A model generated the notes under the pieces. That model was not told the origin of the DNA and made no database searches. It worked only from the letters and a program-made list of their open reading frames with translations. This document shows, piece after piece, positions 7,365 to 16,628 of a stretch of 41,723 bases of DNA; positions within the stretch are counted from its first letter, which is position 1; the number at the start of each line of letters is the position of its first letter. Position numbers and translations under genes: made by a program. This DNA is from Actinomyces naeslundii (lineage in GTDB: Bacteria; Actinomycetota; Actinomycetes; Actinomycetales; Actinomycetaceae), in assembly GCF_001956585.1 (NCBI RefSeq), contig NZ_MSRR01000028.1:1-41723 (forward strand). The letters are read 5' to 3'.

Positions 7365-8240
7365 TCAGTGCTGACGCGTGGCCTCCTTCATGGTGGCGGT
7401 GAAGGCGACGAGATCGCTGCGCAGCGCCCCGAGCGCGTAGTGGCGCCGCTCCTCATTGCCGCTCCCGTCGCTGCTGGCGGAGGCGGTGGCCACGATCTCG
7501 GGGGCGTAGCGCTCAACGATCTTGACCGTGGCCGAGCCGCTGATCGCGCCGTCGGCGCCCGCGGCGATGGCCTCGGAGACCTGCTCAGGCGTGGAGATGC
7601 CGAAGCCCAGCATGACGGGAGCGGCGGCGTCGGCTCGCAGGCGCTCCACCGACTCGGCGAGCCCCACCGTGGACGAGGCTCTCTCGGTGCCGGTCACGCC
7701 CACCCGGGAGACGGCGTAGACGTAGCCGCGTGAGGCGGCCGCGACCGCGTCCAGGGTCTCGGTGGCGGCCGACGGCGGGGCGATGTAGACGGCGTCGATG
7801 CCGGCCTCCTCGGCGGCGCGGCTGAAGAGCGCCGACTCGCGGATCGGTACGTCGGGCAGCAGCACTGAGTCGATGCCGGCCTGAGCGCATTCGGTGTAGA
7901 AGCGCTCCAGGCCCATCGCGAAGGGGACGTTGCCGTAGATGAGCATGCCGATGGGCGTCTGCGGATGGCGCCGGCGCACCCGCGTGACCACCTCCAGGCA
8001 GTCGCGGAAGCCGGCCCCGGCGGCCAGGGCCCTCACGTGCGCCTTCTGGATCGTGGGCCCGTCAGCGACCGGGTCGGTGAAGGGCACGCCCAATTCCAGG
8101 GCGTCGGCCCCGCCGGCGATGAGGGCCTCAATGACGGCCTCGCTGGTGGCCGGGTCGGGGTCGCCGACCATGACGAAGGGGACGAAGGCGCCCTCACCGC
8201 GCTCCTTGAGAGCGGCGAACATCGCGGGGTAGCGGCTCAT
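7365..8240 (-). CDS. trpA: Tryptophan synthase alpha chain
   Basis: The 291-residue TIM-barrel protein cleaves indole-3-glycerol phosphate to indole and glyceraldehyde 3-phosphate, passing indole to the beta subunit. The motif ELGVPFTDPVADGPTIQ contains the catalytic Glu49 and Asp60 at the same numbers as in the enterobacterial enzyme. The phosphate-binding end (GFGISTPEQV, DGAISGSATVKIVE) is intact. The C-terminus carries about 20 extra residues rich in Ser, Gly and Glu. The ATG lies one base after the stop of the trpC-trpB fusion gene, so the two are translationally coupled. It is the last gene of the operon, and the hairpin at 7293-7332 follows. Confidence 0.96.
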   Translation of the reverse strand: MSRYPAMFAALKERGEGAFVPFVMVGDPDPATSEAVIEALIAGGADALELGVPFTDPVADGPTIQKAHVRALAAGAGFRDCLEVVTRVRRRHPQTPIGMLIYGNVPFAMGLERFYTECAQAGIDSVLLPDVPIRESALFSRAAEEAGIDAVYIAPPSAATETLDAVAAASRGYVYAVSRVGVTGTERASSTVGLAESVERLRADAAAPVMLGFGISTPEQVSEAIAAGADGAISGSATVKIVERYAPEIVATASASSDGSGNEERRHYALGALRSDLVAFTATMKEATRQH

Positions 8241-8241
8241 G

Positions 8242-10512
8242 TCAGAACTCCTCGTCCGGGCCGGTGCTCGTGCCTGCGTTCAGGCCGGCGTACTCAGTGC
8301 GCTTGCCCATCTGCTCCACCATGCGTGCGGCCCGGGCGACGGCACCGTCGGTGGAGAACGAGCCTCCCAGTCGCGCCCGCACCTGATCAAGGTCCTTGTC
8401 CCCGCGACCCGACAGGCACACCAGCAGGATCGGGGACTCCTCGCCATCGGGCACCTCCCGGGCCATGGCCAGGGCCTGGGCCAGGGCGTGGGCCGACTCC
8501 ACGGCCGGGATGATCCCCTCGTGGCGCGAGAGCAGCCGGAAGGCCTCGATCGCGTCGTCATCGCCGATGCCGACGTAGCGGGCCCTGCCGGTGTCCGACA
8601 GCCAGGCGTGCTCGGGTCCCACACCCGGGTAGTCCAGACCCGCCGAGACGGAGAAGGACTCCTCGACCTGTCCCTCGGAGGTGCGCATGAGGTAGCTGCG
8701 GGCCCCGTGAAGGATGCCCACCAGCCCCTTGTTGATGGGGGCGCCGTGGCGGGGCGTGTCCAGCCCCTCACCGGCGGGCTCGACGCCGATCAGCTCGACG
8801 CCGGGGTCATCGATGAAGTCCGCGAACATGCCGATGGCGTTGGAGCCCCCACCCACGCAGGCGATGACCGAGTTCGGCAGACGCCCTGTCAGCCCCAGGA
8901 CCTGGGCGCGGGCCTCACGGGAGATGACCCGGTGGTACTCGCGCACGATCGTGGGGAAGGGGTGGGGGCCGGCGGCCGTGCCCAGAAGGTAGTGGGTGTC
9001 GGCGAAGGAGGCGGTCCAGTCGCGCAGCGCCTCGTTGACGGCGTCCTTGAGCGTGCCGGCGCCGCTGTCCACCGGCACCACCGTGGCGCCCATGAGCTCC
9101 ATGCGCTCCACGTTGGAGGCCTGGCGCACGACGTCGGTGGCCCCCATGTAGATGGTGCAGTCCAGTCCCAGCAGGGCGCAGACCATGGCGGTGGCCGTCC
9201 CGTGCTGGCCGGCACCGGTCTCGGCGATGATGCGCTGCTTGCCCATCCGCTTGGCCAGCAGGGCCTGGCCCAGGACCTGGTTGCCCTTGTGAGCGCCGCC
9301 GTGGACCAGGTCCTCGCGCTTGAGCAGGATGCGGGCGTTGCCCTCCAGCGGCAGGTTGCGCAGCTCGGTGACGGTTGTGGGGCGGCCCAGGTAACGGGTC
9401 ATGAGCGTGTCCAGCTCGGCGGCGAAGGCGGGGTCCGCCTGGGCGTCGATGAAGGCGTCCTCGAGCTGGTCCAGGGCCGGGATGAGCAGCTCGGGCACGA
9501 ACTGTCCACCGTAGGGTCCGAAGAAGGCGGGCAGGCGCGGGTGGTGTCCCTCCCTGCCGCCCTCGTCCGGCTCCCGGCCCGACGACGATGCTCCCTCCCC
9601 GTCCGGCTGAGGCAGTGGCACCGCGGTGGCCAGGTCCCTGGCGGACTCGCCCGGGTCCGGGGCACCGGACAGGGACGAGCCCACCAGGAGGGCGTCCACC
9701 AGTCCGGACAGGCGCCGTACGTCGTCGGACGTGCTGACCCCCGACTCGCCGATGAGGACCACCCCGGCCGGGGCCAGCGGGGCCAGCTCCTCAGTGCGAG
9801 CCAGATCCGTGGCCAGCGTGCGCAGGTCGCGGTTGTTGATGCCGATGACCTCGGCGCCCAGCGCCGCTGCCCGGTGCATCTCCTCAGGGGTCGAGACCTC
9901 CGTGAGCACCTCCATTCCCAGGCTGTGGGCCAGCTCGGCCAGCTCGCGGTAGACGTCGTCGGGCACCACCGAGAGCATGAGCAGAACCGCGTCCGCTCCC
10001 AGGCTACGGGCCGCCAGCACCTGGACCTCATCGACGATGAAGTCCTTGCACAGGACGGGGACGTCCACGACCTCGCGCACGGCCGCCAGGTCGTCGAAGG
10101 AGCCATTGAAGCGGTCGGGCTCGGTGAGCACCGAGACCGCGGCGGCATAGGGCGCGTACTGCGCGGCCAGCGTGGCCGGGTCGTAGTCGGAGCGGATGGT
10201 CCCGCGAGAGGGCGAGGCCGCCTTGCACTCCATGATGAGGGCCGGCTGCGGGCTGCGGCTCCGGCCGCTGCGGGTGCGCAGGGCTGCGGCGAAGGAGCGC
10301 TGCGAGCGCGGCAGCTCCTCGGTGCGCAGGTGCCCGAAGCGGGTGCGCAGCTCCTCAATGCGCTCACGGCGCGCCTGGACGATCGAGTCCAGGACGGTGC
10401 CCGTGGCGATGAGCCGGGCCTCCACCGGCTCGCGGTGCGCGCGCTCGCCGGGGCCCTCGGCCGGGGAACCGGGATCCACGGAGTCAGTGGGGGCGGTATT
10501 GGGGGTCGTCAC
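8242..10512 (-). CDS. trpCB: Fused indole-3-glycerol phosphate synthase / tryptophan synthase beta chain
   Basis: This 756-residue protein joins two enzymes. Residues about 30-300 are TrpC ([28 protein letters not shown] and IGESGVST, the catalytic and phosphate-binding motifs). Residues about 305-330 are a hydrophilic linker rich in Gly, Glu and Ser. Residues about 330-740 are TrpB of the E. coli type ([54 protein letters not shown]). The PLP-lysine segment reads [12 protein letters not shown] where HKTNQ is usual. TrpC closes the indole ring; TrpB condenses indole with serine. No trpF sits between or after them. Translation starts at GTG (10512) behind GAGGAG. No stop codon or frameshift interrupts the linker, so the fusion appears real. 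Confidence 0.95.
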   Translation of the reverse strand: MTTPNTAPTDSVDPGSPAEGPGERAHREPVEARLIATGTVLDSIVQARRERIEELRTRFGHLRTEELPRSQRSFAAALRTRSGRSRSPQPALIMECKAASPSRGTIRSDYDPATLAAQYAPYAAAVSVLTEPDRFNGSFDDLAAVREVVDVPVLCKDFIVDEVQVLAARSLGADAVLLMLSVVPDDVYRELAELAHSLGMEVLTEVSTPEEMHRAAALGAEVIGINNRDLRTLATDLARTEELAPLAPAGVVLIGESGVSTSDDVRRLSGLVDALLVGSSLSGAPDPGESARDLATAVPLPQPDGEGASSSGREPDEGGREGHHPRLPAFFGPYGGQFVPELLIPALDQLEDAFIDAQADPAFAAELDTLMTRYLGRPTTVTELRNLPLEGNARILLKREDLVHGGAHKGNQVLGQALLAKRMGKQRIIAETGAGQHGTATAMVCALLGLDCTIYMGATDVVRQASNVERMELMGATVVPVDSGAGTLKDAVNEALRDWTASFADTHYLLGTAAGPHPFPTIVREYHRVISREARAQVLGLTGRLPNSVIACVGGGSNAIGMFADFIDDPGVELIGVEPAGEGLDTPRHGAPINKGLVGILHGARSYLMRTSEGQVEESFSVSAGLDYPGVGPEHAWLSDTGRARYVGIGDDDAIEAFRLLSRHEGIIPAVESAHALAQALAMAREVPDGEESPILLVCLSGRGDKDLDQVRARLGGSFSTDGAVARAARMVEQMGKRTEYAGLNAGTSTGPDEEF

Positions 10513-10521
10513 AGTCTCTCC

Positions 10522-11634
10522 TCAGGCCCGCTCGGCGGCTGAATCACTGGCCGGGTCACTGGCCAGATCGTCGGCTTTGGTCATGGACTCCAGGTGACGG
10601 GCCACGCCACCGGAGCGAATCTGCTCCAGCGCCATGGCGGTCCCGTCGGCCAGGTTGTCGGCCGGACCGGCCAGATACAGCAGGGCCCCGGCGTTGACGG
10701 CGATGGCGTCGCGGTGCGCCGGCTTGCCCTCACCCGAGATGGCCTCGCGCAGCAGGCGGGCGTTGTCGGCCGGCTCCCCGCCCAGCAGGTCGGCCAGCTC
10801 GTAGGTGGGCACTCCCAGATCCTCGGGCGTGACCTCATAGGCCTTGACTCCGCGGGGAGTCGCCTCGCGCACAAGGGTCGGCCCGTGGACGGCGATCTCG
10901 TCCAGACCCGAGCCGTGCACGACCAGTGCCCGCTTGCGCCCCAGCTGCACCATCGCCTCGGCGATCATGTCCAGCATGTTCGGGTCCCACACGCCCATGA
11001 GCTGGAAGGTCAGGTGGGCCGGGTTCACCAGCGGCCCCAGGACGTTGAAGATCGTGGGGGTCGCCAGCGCCCGGCGCACCGGAGCCACGTACCGCATGGC
11101 CGGGTGGTAGGCCTGGGCGAACAGGAAGGTGAAGTGGTCGCGCGCCAGCAGCTCGACCGCCGTGGCCGGGTCCACGTCCAGGGGCAGTCCCAGCTCGGCG
11201 ATGACGTCGGCCGCCCCCGTCTTGGAGGAGACGGCCCGGTTGCCGTGCTTGGCCACCGCGATCCCCATCGAGGCGGCCACCAGACCCGCCCCCGTGGAGA
11301 TGTTGATCGTGCCCACGCCGTCGCCCCCGGTACCGACGACGTCCACCAGCGGGAAGGTCACCGATGGGAAGGCCCTGGCGACCTGGCGGAAGGCGCTCGC
11401 GGCTCCGGCGACCTCCTGGGGCTCCTCGCCGCGGGCGTGCAGCGCCGCCAGCAGTGCCGCCGTCTCCGCCTCGGACAGGTCCCCGGCGCCCAGGGCGGCG
11501 AAGACCGTGGAGGCCTGCTCACGGGTGAGCCGCCGGCCCTGAACGACTTCGCGCAGCAGCTCGTGGGCCTCCTGCGCCGTGGCAACATGCGTGCCGTCCG
11601 TGGCGGCGGGGGCCGCGCTGTTGGTCTCACTCAT
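10522..11634 (-). CDS. trpD: Anthranilate phosphoribosyltransferase
   Basis: The 370-residue enzyme transfers phosphoribose from PRPP to anthranilate, the second step of tryptophan synthesis. Diagnostic motifs are DVVGTGGDGVGTINIST (PRPP pyrophosphate loop), KHGNRAVSSKTGAADVIAELG and FNVLGPLVNPA. The N-terminal 20 residues and the C-terminal 15 (Ser/Asp/Ala-rich) are tails outside the fold. The stop lies 9 bp before the GTG of the trpC-trpB fusion gene, whose ribosome-binding site overlaps the trpD end. The gap to trpG upstream is 111 bp and shows no clear terminator, so co-transcription is likely. Confidence 0.96.
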   Translation of the reverse strand: MSETNSAAPAATDGTHVATAQEAHELLREVVQGRRLTREQASTVFAALGAGDLSEAETAALLAALHARGEEPQEVAGAASAFRQVARAFPSVTFPLVDVVGTGGDGVGTINISTGAGLVAASMGIAVAKHGNRAVSSKTGAADVIAELGLPLDVDPATAVELLARDHFTFLFAQAYHPAMRYVAPVRRALATPTIFNVLGPLVNPAHLTFQLMGVWDPNMLDMIAEAMVQLGRKRALVVHGSGLDEIAVHGPTLVREATPRGVKAYEVTPEDLGVPTYELADLLGGEPADNARLLREAISGEGKPAHRDAIAVNAGALLYLAGPADNLADGTAMALEQIRSGGVARHLESMTKADDLASDPASDSAAERA

Positions 11635-11745
11635 CGGTCTGTGGCTCCTTCGCGGGTGGTTGAGGCTTGGGGTGCCCGGGGACGATTCTGCCCGAGCGGT
11701 GGCGCAGACGCCGGGATCTGCGGAATGACGGGGCGGTGGCGTGGC

Positions 11746-12468
11746 TCAGGGAGTCCGGGCCAGGCCCGCGGTGATGGCCCTGAGCAGGGCCGGTCCCTGC
11801 GGGGTGAGGATCGACTCGGGGTGGAACTGCAGCCCGATCGCCGGCAGCGACCGGTGCCGGGCCGCCATCACGATGCCGCCGCTTCCGCCGTCGTCCACCT
11901 GTGCGGTACGGGCCAGGCTGACAAGCGCCTCGGGCAGCGTGCGTGTGCCCAGGGAGTGATAGCGGGCCACGTCCAGCGGTCCGCCGTCGAGAACCTCGAA
12001 GGCCTCATCCGCGCGGCCCGCCTCAGTAACCTCGACGCGGTCGGAGCGGCCGTGGACCGGGCCGACCGGGGTGACCCGTCCGCCGCAGGCCTCGACGAGG
12101 GCCTGGAACCCCAGGCAGATACCCAGCGTGGGAACGGCCTGCTCCAGGGCGGTGGTGGTGAGCTCCATGAGGCAGCCCGACGTCGCCGGGTAGCCCGGGC
12201 CGGGGGACAGGCACAGGACCGGGCGCCTCCCGGCCTCCCTCTCGGCCGCAGTGGGCTCGAGGGCGGTGAGCACTCGAGAGGCTGGCACGTTGTTGCGGTA
12301 GACCTGGATCTGGGAGCCCAGCGTGGCGAACTGGTCCACGAGGTTGTAGACGAAGGAGTCGCGGTTATCGAGCAGAACCACCCGAGCCGGGGCCTGGGCG
12401 GCTGCGGTGGCGTCCTCGGGATGCTTGCCCACGTTCGGTCCGTGGTGCTGAGGGTTGCTGATGGTCAT
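11746..12468 (-). CDS. trpG: Anthranilate synthase component II (glutamine amidotransferase)
   Basis: The 240-residue class I glutaminase supplies ammonia to TrpE. The nucleophile is Cys118 in LGICLGFQALVEACGG; the His-Glu pair is in LQFHPESILTPQG; the oxyanion segment is LSPGPGYP. The first 30 residues, before VVLLDNRDSFVYNLVDQF, are an extension not needed for the fold. The ATG is 3 bp after the trpE stop codon, so the two subunits of the complex are translationally coupled. In actinobacteria TrpG may also serve p-aminobenzoate synthesis, but its position here ties it to tryptophan. Confidence 0.95.
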   Translation of the reverse strand: MTISNPQHHGPNVGKHPEDATAAAQAPARVVLLDNRDSFVYNLVDQFATLGSQIQVYRNNVPASRVLTALEPTAAEREAGRRPVLCLSPGPGYPATSGCLMELTTTALEQAVPTLGICLGFQALVEACGGRVTPVGPVHGRSDRVEVTEAGRADEAFEVLDGGPLDVARYHSLGTRTLPEALVSLARTAQVDDGGSGGIVMAARHRSLPAIGLQFHPESILTPQGPALLRAITAGLARTP

Positions 12469-12471
12469 GGC

Positions 12472-14178
12472 TCAGGCCTCCTTGCCGGTCGTGTCGATGA
12501 CGAGCGCGGCACCCTGTGCGGCGGCGACCGCCTCCAGGACTGCCCGGGCCTTGTGGACGGTCTCAGCGGCCTCGGCGGCCGGGGAGGAGGCCGCCACGAC
12601 GCCGGCCCCGGCCTGGACCAGGGCGGTGCCGTCGACCACGAAGCCGGAGCGGATGACGATGCAGGTGTCCAGCTCGCCGTCGCCGCGGATGTATCCCACC
12701 GAGCCGCCGTAGGAGCCGCGGCGCACGCCCTCGGCCTGGCGAATGAGTTCGGCGGCCCGCAGCTTGGGGGCACCGGTGAGGGTGCCCATCGTCATGGAGG
12801 CGCGGAAGGCGTCCAAGGCGTCCAGGTCCTCGGCCAGCTCACCGGAGACCTCCGAGACCAGGTGCATCACCCGGCTGTAGCGGTCCACGCGCAGGAGGTC
12901 CTGGACACTGCGGGTGCCCGGGCGGCTGACCCGGGCGACGTCGTTGCGGGCCAGGTCCACGAGCATGACGTGCTCGGCGACCTCCTTGGCGTCGGTGCGC
13001 AGCTCCAGCTCCAGACGGGTGTCGCGCTCGTGGTCCACCGAGCCGTCGGGGTGCAGGCCGCGCGGCCGGGTCCCGGCGATCGGGCGGATGGCGACCCGGC
13101 CGCTGCGCACCGAGTACAGCAGCGCCGACTCCGGGGAGGCTCCGAAGAGCTCGAAGTCCGGGGCGGCCAGGTAGAACATGTAGGGACTGGGGTTGGCGTG
13201 ACGCAGCACGTGGTAGGCGGCCAGAGCGTCGGGGCAGTCAATGGTGAAGCCCCGCGAGGGCACCACCTGGTAGACGTCGCCGTCGGCGATGTAGCCGCGC
13301 ATCGTCTCCACAACCGCCTCGAAGTCGGCATCCGAGGTGGTGGGCACGGCGTGCAGGACCGCGGAGTCGGCGGCCACCTCGGGCGGAGCCGGAGAGTGCT
13401 CGGCCGCGTCGGCTGCAGTGTTGATGGCGGCGGCCAGCGCGTCCAGGCGCCGCTCCAGCTCCGCGGCGTCGACCGAGGCCCCCACCAGGGTCGCCTCCTG
13501 CGTGGGGTGGTCGACGACGAGGATGATGCGCGCGTCGTAGAAGAGGTAGTCCGGGCAGGTGTTGGCGCCCTGAGCCACCTCGGGCAGGGACTCGAAGGTG
13601 GACAGGTAGTCGAAGGCGAAGGCCCCCGCCTCCAGCGGCAGGTGGGGGTGGTCGACCTCTGCCTGGGCCAGTACCCGCAGCGGCTCGATCGTGGACAGGG
13701 CCGTCAGGCGCTCGCGCTCCTCGATAGTGGCGTCGTCGTCGGCGCTGGTGGGCAGGGCGAGAGTCAACCGGCCGGGGGAGCGGTCGGCGAGATGCTCGCT
13801 CAGGCGCTCCTCCAGGCGGGCCAGGGCCGCGAGGCCGTCAGCTCCGGGACCCTCGCCGTCGACGGTGGACAGTGCCTCAGCGGTGACGGTTCCGCCCCAG
13901 CAGGTCAGCCTGGCCGACGCCTCCAGGACGGCGACCGTGGTGCGCGAGGCCTTGGTCGTGATGTCGGCGCTCTCCAGCAGCACGCAGTCCACAGGGCGTA
14001 CGCCGGCGGCCTCGCCATCGTCGACAGAACGTCCGGCGGAGCGCAGCAGACCGGCACGGGTCAGGTGCTCCAGCAGCGCACCGCCGTCGGCGTGGTAGCG
14101 CACCGGGCGCGTGAGAACGGTAGGTGAGGTCGCGGACGGTGCGGCGGGAGGTGCAGTGTCAGACACGGTGGGCGGCAT
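12472..14178 (-). CDS. trpE: Anthranilate synthase component I
   Basis: The 568-residue chorismate-using subunit makes anthranilate with TrpG. The C-terminal half carries the chorismate-binding signatures (IRPIAGTRPRG, LVDLARNDVARV, SEVSGELAED, MGTLTGAPKLRA, GSVGYIRGDGELDTCIVIRS). Near the N-terminus, LLES at residues about 67-70 followed by ADITTKAS corresponds to the tryptophan-binding site for feedback inhibition. ATG at 14178 is chosen because AGGAAAGG lies about 6 bases upstream; a start at 14220 would add 14 residues unlike the family. It is the first structural gene after the Trp-codon leader, so expression should respond to charged tRNA-Trp. Confidence 0.96.
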   Translation of the reverse strand: MPPTVSDTAPPAAPSATSPTVLTRPVRYHADGGALLEHLTRAGLLRSAGRSVDDGEAAGVRPVDCVLLESADITTKASRTTVAVLEASARLTCWGGTVTAEALSTVDGEGPGADGLAALARLEERLSEHLADRSPGRLTLALPTSADDDATIEERERLTALSTIEPLRVLAQAEVDHPHLPLEAGAFAFDYLSTFESLPEVAQGANTCPDYLFYDARIILVVDHPTQEATLVGASVDAAELERRLDALAAAINTAADAAEHSPAPPEVAADSAVLHAVPTTSDADFEAVVETMRGYIADGDVYQVVPSRGFTIDCPDALAAYHVLRHANPSPYMFYLAAPDFELFGASPESALLYSVRSGRVAIRPIAGTRPRGLHPDGSVDHERDTRLELELRTDAKEVAEHVMLVDLARNDVARVSRPGTRSVQDLLRVDRYSRVMHLVSEVSGELAEDLDALDAFRASMTMGTLTGAPKLRAAELIRQAEGVRRGSYGGSVGYIRGDGELDTCIVIRSGFVVDGTALVQAGAGVVAASSPAAEAAETVHKARAVLEAVAAAQGAALVIDTTGKEA

Positions 14179-14206
14179 GGGGCCCCTTTCCTGAGATCGT
14201 GGGTCA

Positions 14207-14254
14207 GGCGGGCCTCTCACTCATGCGTCGGGCGGGCCCGCGGTGAGCGAGCCG
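14207..14254 (-). promoter_or_regulatory. Candidate trp attenuator structures
   Basis: Between trpL and trpE the transcript can form several stems. The segment at 14247-14254 is complementary over 8 bp to 14279-14286 within the end of the leader ORF. The segment at 14235-14241 pairs over 7 bp with 14208-14214, a GC-only stem. CTCAC at 14216-14220 can pair instead with GTGAG at 14243-14247, which excludes the first stem. Competing pairings are what an attenuator needs, but there is no clear U tract, so the mechanism is inferred. Confidence 0.5.
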
Positions 14255-14261
14255 ATACGTC

Positions 14262-14330
14262 CTAGCGCGTCAGGGTGGCGGCTCGCCTCAGGGGGAGCCA
14301 CCACCACTGGCGGTCGCGGAACGCTGTCAT
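14262..14330 (-). CDS. trpL: trp operon leader peptide with three tandem Trp codons
   Basis: This 22-codon ORF begins at ATG 14330 and ends at TAG 14262. Its middle reads RDRQWWWLPLRR, with three consecutive TGG codons at 14306-14298. It ends 83 bases before the trpE start. Runs of Trp codons in short leader peptides ahead of trpE are the hallmark of ribosome-mediated attenuation, and WWW leaders are known from Corynebacterium and Streptomyces. A strong ribosome-binding site is not evident, so the message may be nearly leaderless. It is too short for routine gene finding and would usually be missed. Confidence 0.85.
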   Translation of the reverse strand: MTAFRDRQWWWLPLRRAATLTR

Positions 14331-14389
14331 GGCACCGAGGGTAGAACGATGTCATGAAGCGACCAAATCGTCGGCGAGGGATGAGACGC

Positions 14390-15988
14390 TCATCCGCGTC
14401 GGCTGCCGCGGCGCAGGGATCTCTCAACGGGGGTGGCACTGGGCTTGGGGCTCTTGCCGGTTACCTGGGACACGGCGGAGGCTGCGTTGACAATACCGGC
14501 GCCGCAGGAGTCGCGGTCGCATCCGGCCATTGTCGTGGCCGTGTCCTGAAGTATGGTGACGATCTCCTCGGTCTTCAGGTCGGGGTTGGCGGCCAGCATC
14601 AGCGCGATGGTGCCAGCCACGTGCGGGGCTGCCTGGCTGGTGCCCACCATGGTGGCGTAGGTGGAATCCTGCGGGGCTGTTGTGGACTTGTCGGTCAGGG
14701 ACAGGATTCCGGTCTCGACATCCATGTCGCCGCCGGGGGCGGAGATGTCGACGCTGGCGCCGTAGTTCGAGAAGGGGGACCGGACGCCGTTGTTCGTGGA
14801 GGCGCCGACGGTGACGACGTTCTCACAGCTCGCAGGGGCGACTTTACTGGCGTCCTGATCCTCGTTTCCGGCTGCGGCGACGATGACTGCGCCGCGTGCG
14901 ACGGCAGCATTGATGGTCTTCTGGTAGAAGCGGGGGCAGGTACCGGGGCCGCCCATGCTCATGTTGATGATCCGGGCGGGGTTCTTGTTGACCGGCACGC
15001 CGTTGACCTCGCCCCCCGAGGCCCAGGTGATGGCGTCGATGGTGTCGGCGCTGGTGGAACCGCATCGGCCCAGGACGCGGATGGGCACGATCTTGGTGTC
15101 CGGGGCGACACCTGCTACGCCACCATTGTTGTTCGTGTGTGCGGCGATGGTGCCGGCCACATGAGAGCCGTGCCAGCTCGAGCTCTGGCCCTTGCTGGCT
15201 CCGCTTCTGGAAGGGCAGACACCCGGCTCGGCCCAGTCGCCCTCGTCGGATGGATCCGCGTCGTAGCCGTCATTGTCGCGGGCTCTCTCGGCGTCGGAGA
15301 TGAAGTCGTAGCCGGGCAGGAGCTGCCCCTCCATGTCCGGATGGTTGGTCAGGATGCCGGTGTCGATGACGGCGACCGTGATGCCCTTGCCGGTGGACTG
15401 CGACCATGCGTTGGTGGCGTTGATGCCGTAGGATCTCGAGGTCATGTCCCACTGCTCGGAGAAGTAAGGATCGTTGGGGACGTTGCTGTCCTTGGTGGAG
15501 CTGTTGTCCAGGGCGGTCATGTGCATGTCGGGCTCGACTGCCTCGATGCCGTCGGCGGCCTCGAGCGTGGAGATGAAGTCCTTGACCTGGTCCACGGTGA
15601 GCTCGTCACTCAGCTTGACGGCGGCCGTGCTCATGGCGTGAGCGGTAACGGACTCCAGCTTGACCGAGAACTTTCCAGCTGCGGCGGTCAGTGCCTGCCT
15701 GTCCTTGGCGGGCAGGGAGTCGAGGACGTTCTCGCCGTAGGCCTTCGCAGAGGCGATGACCTTGGCCGCCCCCGAACCCTCGGCGTAGGAGATGATGAAG
15801 CGGTCGCTGGGCTCGGTGGCGTTCGCGGCAGCGCGGCTGCGTTCAGAGGCTGTTGCCGACGCCGCTGCGGAGGCGCCGCGGCCGCCGAGGACTCCGGCAC
15901 GAACCAGGCCGACGGCGATGACGGAGACCACCGCGATGGCGGCGGCAATGATGATCAGGACGCGTTTTCTGCTGAGGGTCATAGCCAT
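14390..15988 (-). CDS. Secreted or membrane-anchored S8 (subtilisin-like) serine protease
   Basis: The 532-residue protease starts with SRKRV and a hydrophobic stretch (about residues 10-30), acting as signal peptide or anchor. Residues about 55-155 look like an I9-type inhibitory propeptide (FIISYAEGSG to GIEAVEPDMHM). The catalytic domain follows with Asp209 (VIDTGI), His273 (HGSHVAGT), the oxyanion Asn (AAAGNED) and Ser451 (GTSQAAPHVAGT), so all catalytic residues are present. Several cysteines (VCPS, RCGS, TCPR, SCEN, CDRDSC) suggest disulfides outside the cell. There is no P domain and only a short basic C-terminal tail (RSLRRGSRRG). ATG at 15988 is used; the open frame continues upstream but without a protein-like sequence. 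It ends 59 bp before trpL, so the trp promoter must lie in that gap. Confidence 0.93.
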   Translation of the reverse strand: MAMTLSRKRVLIIIAAAIAVVSVIAVGLVRAGVLGGRGASAAASATASERSRAAANATEPSDRFIISYAEGSGAAKVIASAKAYGENVLDSLPAKDRQALTAAAGKFSVKLESVTAHAMSTAAVKLSDELTVDQVKDFISTLEAADGIEAVEPDMHMTALDNSSTKDSNVPNDPYFSEQWDMTSRSYGINATNAWSQSTGKGITVAVIDTGILTNHPDMEGQLLPGYDFISDAERARDNDGYDADPSDEGDWAEPGVCPSRSGASKGQSSSWHGSHVAGTIAAHTNNNGGVAGVAPDTKIVPIRVLGRCGSTSADTIDAITWASGGEVNGVPVNKNPARIINMSMGGPGTCPRFYQKTINAAVARGAVIVAAAGNEDQDASKVAPASCENVVTVGASTNNGVRSPFSNYGASVDISAPGGDMDVETGILSLTDKSTTAPQDSTYATMVGTSQAAPHVAGTIALMLAANPDLKTEEIVTILQDTATTMAGCDRDSCGAGIVNAASAVSQVTGKSPKPSATPVERSLRRGSRRG

Positions 15989-16134
15989 GTGGAGAGACTT
16001 TCGGTGGGGACGCCCCGGGGCTGGGGTGGTCGGGAGCCCGGAGTGCGACGAGTCTGGCATGGAACGGCGGCACAGGCCCATCGGCGACTGTGGGTAGGTC
16101 TCCCCAGCAGGTTCCGCGAACAGGTCTGGCTGGT

Positions 16135-16623
16135 TCAGAGGTGCTTGCCGCGCCTGCTGCCCTGGTTGTCGCGCACGACCCGACCGCCACGAATCACAAC
16201 GATCACCACCAGGACCGCGACCGTCAGGAGGCAGACGATGCGGCCGATCGGGCCGGTGATCCAGGCCGTCAGGATCGCCATGCCGATGGTCGTGTAGACG
16301 CTCGCCCAGGCGATCGCCCCGGCGGCCGTGGCCGCCGCGTAACGGTGCAGCGGCATGCGGGCCACGCCCGTGGAGATCTGGATGAAGCTCTGCAGGCCGA
16401 CGGTCAGGAAGGACATCGGCACGGCCAGCACACCCCAACGGGCCGACCACGCCTGAGCGCGGGCGTACATGGGGGACTCGATCAGCGAGACCCACCGGGT
16501 GCGGGCGGTGCCCGCGGTGATGCCTCGACCGATCCAGTACATGGTGTGCGAGCGCATCATGGCCAGGCACCAGAAGAACAGGAAGACCCAGGGATAGGGC
16601 AGGCTGTGGATCCGTTCCAGCAT
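16135..16623 (-). CDS. DedA/VTT-like small membrane protein
   Basis: The 162-residue protein has about four hydrophobic segments and the pattern of the DedA/VTT (SNARE-associated) family: an early YWIGRG turn, a central G-rich segment (MSFLTVGLQSFIQISTGVARMP) and AAATAAGAIAWASVYTTIGM, followed by a last helix and a basic tail (RGGRVVRDNQGSRRGKHL). DedA-family proteins act in the membrane in lipid-carrier handling and proton-motive-force balance. It is shorter than a full-length DedA (about 200 residues), lacking part of the N-terminus. A possible iron-box sequence lies immediately upstream of the start (16629-16647). Confidence 0.7.
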   Translation of the reverse strand: MLERIHSLPYPWVFLFFWCLAMMRSHTMYWIGRGITAGTARTRWVSLIESPMYARAQAWSARWGVLAVPMSFLTVGLQSFIQISTGVARMPLHRYAAATAAGAIAWASVYTTIGMAILTAWITGPIGRIVCLLTVAVLVVIVVIRGGRVVRDNQGSRRGKHL

Positions 16624-16628
16624 GCGAG

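Noticed and set aside
8239-10542. A long plus-strand open frame opposite the trpC-trpB fusion
   Set aside because: Same cause; low-complexity translation and no ribosome-binding site.
10594-14127. A very long plus-strand open frame (over 1100 codons) opposite trpD, trpG and trpE
   Set aside because: It is a shadow of high-GC codon usage: the translation is Gly/Arg/His/Gln-rich without domains, and the opposite strand carries complete trp genes.
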